Below are positions 15,058 to 19,244 of a stretch of DNA of 19,244 nt, one piece after another. The notes below the pieces were generated by a model that saw only the letters and a program-made list of their open reading frames with translations, had not been told where the DNA came from and searched no databases. A program made the position numbers and the translations under genes. Source of the DNA: CAYRVX01 sp964642165 (GTDB lineage Bacteria; Planctomycetota; Phycisphaerae; SM23-33); NCBI GenBank assembly GCA_964642165.1, contig CAZXOC010000132.1, forward strand, positions 1 to 19,244. The letters run 5' to 3'. Within the stretch, counting starts at the first letter, position 1. The number at the start of each line of letters is the position of its first letter.

Positions 15058-16158
15058 ATGGCAGGGGAACTGAATCGTCGCGGCGTTTTGCGGGCAGGGG
15101 CAGCCGGCGCGGTTTTTCTGGCGCTGCGGCGTGCCCGGGGGGAAGGCAGGAAGGCCCGTATGCGGACCTACACCTACAAGAAGGTCGGTTCTCTGAGCAT
15201 CAAGGCGGCCGTCTACCGAGCGGACGACGAGGCGGTCCGGCCCGTGGTGGTATGGATACACGGCGGCGCTCTGATCATGGGCCACCGCAATGCCATCAAC
15301 GGGCGCGTCAAGGAGATGATGCTGGCGGCGGGATACGTCCTCGTGTCGATCGACTACCGATTGGCGCCCGAAACGAGGTTGCCCGGCATCATCCAGGACG
15401 TTGAGGACGCCTTCGCGTGGGTCCGCACGAGGGGGCCGGCGCTGTTCCATGCAGATGCCCGCCGCATCGCCGTCGTGGGAGGGTCCGCGGGCGGCTACCT
15501 CACCTTGGCGGCCGGCTATCGTGTCAAGCCCCGGCCGGCCGTGCTTGTCTCCCTCTGGGGATATGGGGACCTGATCGGCGATTGGTACAGCCGCCCCAGC
15601 AAGCATCCGCGCCACCACCGGATCAGGATGACCAGGGAACAAGCATACCGCGAGGTGAGCGGGCCGCCGATCTCCGATGCCAGGGACCGAGCGGGCAACG
15701 GCGGGGCGTTCTATCAGTACTGCCGCCAGCACGGGCTCTGGCCGAAGGAGGTCTCCGGTTGGGACCCTCGTGGAGATGCGCGGAGTTTCCATCGGTACAT
15801 GCCCGTCAAGAACGTGACCAGGGACTACCCGCCTACGTTGCTCATCCACGGGGTCAATGACACGGACGTGCCCTATGCGCAGTCCGTGATGATGGCCGAA
15901 CAGCTCAAGAAGCACGGAGTGGCCCACGAGTTGATATCCATTCCGGGCGCGGAGCACGGACTGGCGGGGGGGAATCCCAAGCAGATCGACTCGGCCTACG
16001 CCGCCGCGCGCCGTTTCATCGACCGCCACATCAAGGCCGGCAGGAAGGGCCCCCCGCGCCGGAAAGAGAACCCGGGAAGCGCTTACGAAGATAACGGGGC
16101 ATTTGGTTCGCCTGAAGGAGAGCGAGTTCACAAGGTACGTGTGCCGAGGCGGTCGTGA
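15058..16158 (+). CDS. Tat-type secreted alpha/beta hydrolase (esterase/lipase, HSL-like)
   Basis: The protein has 366 residues from ATG 15058, with AGAAGG eight bases upstream; GTG 15025 is an in-frame alternative that would add 11 residues. The N-terminus has a twin-arginine-like signal, NRRGVLRAGAAGAVFLAL. The hydrolase core shows the oxyanion-hole motif H68-G69-G70 (VVVWIHGGAL), SIDYRLAPE, the nucleophile S143 in GGSAGG, an acid at D268 or D270 (GVNDTDVP), and H300 in GAEHGL. This is the plan of hormone-sensitive-lipase/BD-FAE-like carboxylesterases; planctomycete relatives often de-esterify polysaccharides. A charged, poorly structured tail follows residue ~330 (KAGRKGPPRRKENPG onward), which is longer than usual and may reflect loss of an earlier stop. 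The gene is preceded by its own promoter candidate. Substrate is unknown. Confidence 0.88.
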   Translation: MAGELNRRGVLRAGAAGAVFLALRRARGEGRKARMRTYTYKKVGSLSIKAAVYRADDEAVRPVVVWIHGGALIMGHRNAINGRVKEMMLAAGYVLVSIDYRLAPETRLPGIIQDVEDAFAWVRTRGPALFHADARRIAVVGGSAGGYLTLAAGYRVKPRPAVLVSLWGYGDLIGDWYSRPSKHPRHHRIRMTREQAYREVSGPPISDARDRAGNGGAFYQYCRQHGLWPKEVSGWDPRGDARSFHRYMPVKNVTRDYPPTLLIHGVNDTDVPYAQSVMMAEQLKKHGVAHELISIPGAEHGLAGGNPKQIDSAYAAARRFIDRHIKAGRKGPPRRKENPGSAYEDNGAFGSPEGERVHKVRVPRRS

Positions 16159-16451
16159 GCCGGGGGTCATCTGAGACATTCCGGCCCCGGCGGCCGGTGC
16201 GGCGCTCCGACGCGCCGGAAATCTCGTTCCTGTCTCTTCGTAGTCTCTCGCGTTTCCGGGATTTGTCCGTCCCTTTGTGCGCGGTCAGGCAGTCGGTTGA
16301 TCGGCTGCTTGGGGCGCCGGGCAGAAAGTATGCCTCGGCGCGCGTAGCTTGGCCACGAAGGGCAATCTGGCGACTTCTGCCCTTACGGAGGGGTTGACGC
16401 CTGCTGCGCGGGGGAGTACTACTCCGAGAAGCAGAGGTCGAGCGCCCAGTT

Positions 16452-16474
16452 GTGGCACGGGCATCTTGCCCGTG
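16452..16474. repeat. Dispersed hairpin CACGGGCA-TCT-TGCCCGTG
   Basis: A perfect 8-base inverted repeat with a TCT loop occupies 16456-16474, preceded by GTGG. On the minus strand it reads HGQDARAT in one frame. I know this string as a very common intergenic element of planctomycete and related genomes, REP-like in size. Its origin and role are not settled. Only one copy is in the window. Confidence 0.75.
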
Positions 16475-16488
16475 TATCGCAGGGCCGT

Positions 16489-16505
16489 CCGGGGAGTGTC
16501 CCCGG
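16489..16505. repeat. GC-rich hairpin CCGGGGA-GTG-TCCCCGG before the MFS start
   Basis: A perfect 7-base stem with a three-base loop lies 37 bases before ATG 16542 and 25 bases before its ribosome site. It could be part of the adjacent dispersed element or a leader hairpin. No T-run follows, so it is not a typical terminator. Confidence 0.45.
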
Positions 16506-16541
16506 GCGCAGGATCGCACACGTCGTTTCGAGGAAGCTCGC

Positions 16542-17726
16542 ATGCCTACGTCACTGTACATCCGTCTCGGCGCGATGATGTTCCTCCAGTTCGCCGTGTG
16601 GGGCGCCTGGTCGCCGGTGCTGGCGGCCCGGCTGCTCGGCCCGCTCAAGATGAGCGGAAAGCAGACCGGCTGGATCTACGGCACGATCTATCTGGGCGCG
16701 ATCATCTCGCCGCTGATCGCCGGCCAGGTGGCCGACCGGTGGATCGCCACGGAGTGGTTCCTGGCCGCGGCGCACCTGGCCGGGGGGGTGCTCCTGGTTG
16801 TCGCCGCGCGGCAGAAGACGTTCTGGCCGCTCTTCGCGGTAATGGGCCTTTACGCGCTGACGTTCGCGCCGACGCTGGCGCTGGTGAACTCGCTGATGTT
16901 CTCCCACCTGACCGACCCCCGGGCCCAGGCCTTCGGCGTGATGGTCTGGGGCGTGATCGCCTGGGTGCTGGTGGGCTGGCTGCTGGCCGCGTGGCGACGG
17001 GCCAGGGGCTCGGGCGAAGGCAGCGACTGCCTCGTGCTCGCCGGCCTGCTGGCGATAGCGATGGGCCTCTACAGCCTGACGCTTCCCCACACGCCGCCGC
17101 CCGGCGCGCCCGACGCCGTGCTGCCGTTCGTCAAGGCGTTCCGGATGTGCAGTGACCCCAGCTTCGTCGTCTTCCTCGCCGCCGCGTTCGTCGTGGCCAC
17201 GCAGCTCCAGTTCTACTTCCTCGGCACGGCGCAGTACCTGGGCGACCTGGGCGTCCAGACGCGCAACGTCCCCGCGGTGATGACCATCGCCCAGGCCGCC
17301 CAGGTGATCGCCTCGGCGTTCATGGCCTTCTATGGCGCCTACGTGTTGGGCACGATCGGCTTCCGCTGGACCTTCGCCGCCGGCGTGGCGTGCTGGCTGC
17401 TGATGTACGGGGCCTATGCCTTGATGCGCCCGCGCGGGCTCGTCGTCGCCTCCCAGGCGCTGCACGGCCTCGCCTACGCCTTCTTCATCGGCGTGGGGTT
17501 CGTCTACGTGAATCAGACGGCGCCGAAGGACATCGTGGGCTCGGCGCAGGCCCTCTACACCGTCGTGCTCTTCGGCTTCGGCCTTTTCCTCGGCACGCAG
17601 TTCACGGGCGTGGTGATGGACCGCTTCCAGGCCGACGGCAGGTTTCGCTGGCGGCCCATCTTCCTCGTCCCGTGCCTCCTGACGCTCGCTTGCGTCATCG
17701 TCCTCGCCGCGCTCTTCCGCAGGTAG
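16542..17726 (+). CDS. MFS permease, nucleoside:H+ symporter type
   Basis: The protein has 394 residues. ATG 16542 is chosen because GAGGAAG at 16530-16536 is ideally spaced and the protein then begins MPTSLYIRLGAMMFLQFAVW, the usual start of the family; the open frame upstream runs through repeats. About twelve hydrophobic segments are readable, with the cytoplasmic loop motif GQVADRW after the second and a longer central loop (PHTPPPGAPD). FLQFAVWGAW near the N-terminus and the later segments NQTAPKDIVGSAQAL and GTQFTGVVMDRF match the nucleoside:H+ symporter family (NupG/XapB-like). It should import nucleosides or a related small solute with protons across the inner membrane. Planctomycetes carry many paralogues near sugar-metabolism genes, so the substrate may differ from E. 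coli. No partner gene is adjacent. Confidence 0.88.
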   Translation: MPTSLYIRLGAMMFLQFAVWGAWSPVLAARLLGPLKMSGKQTGWIYGTIYLGAIISPLIAGQVADRWIATEWFLAAAHLAGGVLLVVAARQKTFWPLFAVMGLYALTFAPTLALVNSLMFSHLTDPRAQAFGVMVWGVIAWVLVGWLLAAWRRARGSGEGSDCLVLAGLLAIAMGLYSLTLPHTPPPGAPDAVLPFVKAFRMCSDPSFVVFLAAAFVVATQLQFYFLGTAQYLGDLGVQTRNVPAVMTIAQAAQVIASAFMAFYGAYVLGTIGFRWTFAAGVACWLLMYGAYALMRPRGLVVASQALHGLAYAFFIGVGFVYVNQTAPKDIVGSAQALYTVVLFGFGLFLGTQFTGVVMDRFQADGRFRWRPIFLVPCLLTLACVIVLAALFRR

Positions 17727-17936
17727 GAGCCTGCCGCTACGCCGATAGCCGCATGCATCGTCGGGGGCCTGTAGCGGGCGGAGAGCGGCCGGGGGGCGAA
17801 GGGCGGCGGACTCGCTCTACCGATGGCGCTGTCCAGTCATTCCCGTCCTATGCCGGACTTGAGCCACTTCTCCCGACGCATCGCTTCAGGCAGCTGGGGC
17901 AACAGGGGCAGGCGCACGATCTCCAGCTTGACCCGC

Positions 17937-18257
17937 TCAGGCGGCCTCATAGATCACCTTGCCGTACTTGTTGGCCGGGTAGGCGATGCCGCCGATGACG
18001 TCCTTGCTCTCCTCGAACCATCCCGTGGAAATCACGATGACGTCGAAGGGATAGCCCAGACCGCTGAGCTGCCCACGAAGGCGCACGCTCTCGTGTCTGG
18101 TATTGCCGGGAGCCGGTTCGACCACGAGCAGGTCGATGTCGCTGTCGCGGGTCATCTGGCCGGTCACGGCGGAGCCGAACAGGATGATCTTGTCGGGCTT
18201 GGCCACCGACAGGATGCGCCGGACAATCTCCCGCACCGTCCGTTCGTCGATGCCCAT
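17937..18257 (-). CDS. MNT-type nucleotidyltransferase, MntA-like
   Basis: The protein has 106 residues from ATG 18257, with AGGAT upstream. It carries the minimal nucleotidyltransferase signature: LFGSAVTG, then RDSDIDLLVV, so the Gly-Ser pair and two metal-binding Asp residues are intact. The third acidic position is probably the Asp in PFDVIVIS. Family members add AMP or other nucleotides to proteins; in HEPN-MNT modules the MNT protein is the antitoxin that AMPylates a HEPN RNase. Here no HEPN gene is seen on either side: downstream to 17727 there is only a 30-codon frame without a domain, and upstream is non-coding. It therefore looks like an orphan antitoxin or a module broken by nearby mobile DNA. 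Size is normal. Confidence 0.85.
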   Translation of the reverse strand: MGIDERTVREIVRRILSVAKPDKIILFGSAVTGQMTRDSDIDLLVVEPAPGNTRHESVRLRGQLSGLGYPFDVIVISTGWFEESKDVIGGIAYPANKYGKVIYEAA

Positions 18258-18602
18258 GGATCGATCCTCATGCGCCGGGATGGGCTGCTGTGCTCAACCA
18301 GCCCGACCCGAACGATCTTGTGAACCCTTGCGGACTCTCGGGAAGGAGGGTCCGGGAGTCTGGAGCTGTTCGTGGCCTGCAGGCAGGCTCGGCGGTCGAC
18401 GACCCGAGATCAGGACCCGGCTACCCGCCCGCGCCCTCGACCCATGTCCTTCTAGAATAACGCCTTCTGGACACCATCCAGACCCGGGCGGGGCGCTTGC
18501 CGACCGCCCGGCAACGCGCTCGATGCGGGGTCCCAACTCAAAACCTGTCTGACTTCTGTTAAACCATGCAGTTAACGCTGGCGAGCGTTAAGTACTGTTT
18601 AT
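18258..18602. other. Intergenic stretch between MNT gene and recombinase remnant
   Basis: No gene is supported. There is an imperfect hairpin at 18333-18360 (GACTCTCGG and CCGGGAGTC, one T-G pair) and an isolated TAGAAT at 18454-18459 with no gene behind it. The right end turns AT-rich and holds an inverted repeat (18572-18591). Confidence 0.5.
18572..18591. repeat. AT-rich inverted repeat TTAACGCT-GGCG-AGCGTTAA
   Basis: A perfect 8-base stem with a four-base loop lies 11 bases beyond the stop of the recombinase-like frame. A further GTTAA copy lies just outside it (18558-18562). It may be a terminator hairpin for the minus-strand gene, although no T-run follows, or an element end or crossover site. 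Confidence 0.45.
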
Positions 18603-19244
18603 CTAACACTTTATGGATTGAACGATGCCGTTGTTCAGGCTGATGAGAATTCTGGAATTGCGCTCGAGGAAGCGGACGTTCCCGACGATGGCCGGCAGGA
18701 GATCGTCCTGGGTCAGTTGCCCCACGGCCTGCCAGAGGCGGGCCAGTTCACCGGGCATCGAGGGTTTCGCGTTGGCCTGACCGAGGATCTGCTGCCATGT
18801 CTCGACACGTGCCAACTGGTCGCGGACGAACTGCTCGACCTCCCAAGCCGGGTACCAAACGCCGCGGCACGGCCGGCGCCCACCGGCAGTGGACCGGCAG
18901 CGGTAGTAGCGGAGCGTCTTCTTGGCATGGGTGCCCAGGCGCTTGGTGAGGGTGTACGTGCTCAGGGGCCTGTCGCACCGGGGGCAGATGATCTTCCCGC
19001 GGCCGGGCCCCGGGGAACCGCTCTCCCAGTCCTCAAGCCAGTGGTCGCGGGGCACCCAGGCGTTGTGCTCATTGACCTGCCCGTAGCGCTGCTTCCACTG
19101 GTAGTACTTGGCCCGGCCGATGCCGATCCAGCCGACCAGCGTCCTGACAGGAAGCTCCGTCTTGTCCGACCAGGTTCTCACGTAGTCAATGACCTCATCG
19201 CGGACGTCCGGTTGTGCCCAGGAGCCGTTCAGGCCTCGCCAAGA
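18603..19244 (-). CDS. Chimeric frame: IS transposase N-terminal part fused to serine recombinase tail (5' end beyond window)
   Basis: The minus-strand frame is open from the window edge to a stop at 18603, 213 residues visible. The first ~74 residues (PDVRDEVIDYV, WIGIGRAKYYQWKQRYG, VNEHNAWVPRDHWLEDWE) match the N-terminal helix-turn-helix region of planctomycete IS transposases with an integrase core, which normally continue into the DDE domain. At about 19010-19025 the match ends, and the frame continues as the C-terminal zinc-ribbon region of a large serine recombinase: IICPRCDRPLSTYT, LRYYRC, RPCRGVW, then PAWEVEQFVRDQL and a helical part ending LPAIVGNVRFLERNSRILIS. Neither catalytic core is present: no DDE domain and no recombinase Ser domain. 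It looks like the product of IS insertion followed by deletion, in frame by chance or selection. Expression is unknown. Confidence 0.75.
   Translation of the reverse strand, partial: SWRGLNGSWAQPDVRDEVIDYVRTWSDKTELPVRTLVGWIGIGRAKYYQWKQRYGQVNEHNAWVPRDHWLEDWESGSPGPGRGKIICPRCDRPLSTYTLTKRLGTHAKKTLRYYRCRSTAGGRRPCRGVWYPAWEVEQFVRDQLARVETWQQILGQANAKPSMPGELARLWQAVGQLTQDDLLPAIVGNVRFLERNSRILISLNNGIVQSIKC

Larger units (their letters stand above)
16159..16541. other. Intergenic stretch with two hairpins before the MFS gene
   Basis: No gene is supported. The right part holds the CACGGGCA hairpin (16452-16474) and a GC hairpin (16489-16505). The left part (about 16220-16265) is less GC-rich and contains boilerplate-like sequence with no open frame that resembles a protein. 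No tRNA was recognised. Confidence 0.5.

Noticed and set aside
14920..16179. Minus-strand frame of 419 codons opposite the alpha/beta hydrolase
   Set aside because: The plus-strand hydrolase has a complete catalytic triad, oxyanion hole and signal. The opposite frame has no recognisable features.
16159..16541. tRNA or small RNA gene in the intergenic stretch
   Set aside because: No T-loop GTTCRA motif with paired stems or cloverleaf could be drawn. The hairpins fit dispersed repeats better.
17719..17734. Terminator hairpin at the MFS stop (GCAGG-TAGGAG-CCTGC)
   Set aside because: Only five pairs, overlapping the stop codon, and no T-run follows.

Overview
The window is a high-GC bacterial chromosome segment, most likely from an uncultured member of the Planctomycetota. 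Several things point there: a secreted protein with the HEAT-like 'LW.DLAS' module common in planctomycetes, a diheme HzsA-related giant protein, a lipoprotein with an (A/T)TQP-rich tail, the dispersed CACGGGCA-TCT-TGCCCGTG hairpin (readable as 'HGQDARAT' on the minus strand), and fragments of planctomycete-type REP-associated and IS transposases. No rRNA, tRNA, CRISPR array or replication origin was seen.

Layout. 1-338 (-): start of a lipoprotein cut by the window edge. 565-4882 (+): three exported proteins, namely a HEAT-like beta-sandwich protein, a GH20 beta-N-acetylhexosaminidase, and a Tat-exported cupin resembling D-lyxose isomerases. 5100-8243 (-): a very large HzsA-related diheme c-type cytochrome, convergent with the cupin. 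8656-12236 (+): a tight three-gene operon with an M24 aminopeptidase P-like enzyme, an M42 aminopeptidase and an enolase-superfamily (MLE subgroup) enzyme. 12237-13093: a mobile-element graveyard with a RAYT transposase remnant. 13094-13558 (-): an SbsA-Ig-like lipoprotein of lower GC. 13846-14349 (-): a DinB-fold protein. About 14512-14772 (-): a possible decayed gene. 15058-16158 (+): a Tat-type alpha/beta hydrolase. 16542-17726 (+): a nucleoside:H+ symporter-type MFS permease. 17937-18257 (-): an orphan MNT nucleotidyltransferase. 18603-19244 (-): an open reading frame that joins the N-terminal part of an IS transposase to the zinc-ribbon tail of a serine recombinase.

Taken together, the genes suggest a heterotroph that breaks down amino-sugar polymers outside the cytoplasm (GH20, exported hydrolase, exported isomerase-like cupin) and degrades peptides inside the cell (M24-M42-MLE operon). 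The HzsA relative stands alone, without hydrazine synthase beta/gamma genes, so this is not evidence for anammox.

Four genes have promoter-like sites with a TAGAAT or TAGGAT -10 box and a 16-base spacer; three of the four have a TTG-type -35. They help choose start codons. The least ordinary items are the chimeric recombinase/transposase frame at the right edge, the Glu-to-Asp change in the M24 metal site, and the M24-M42-MLE gene set, whose enolase member lacks a recognisable dipeptide-epimerase specificity motif. I did not find a clearly new defence or mobile system.
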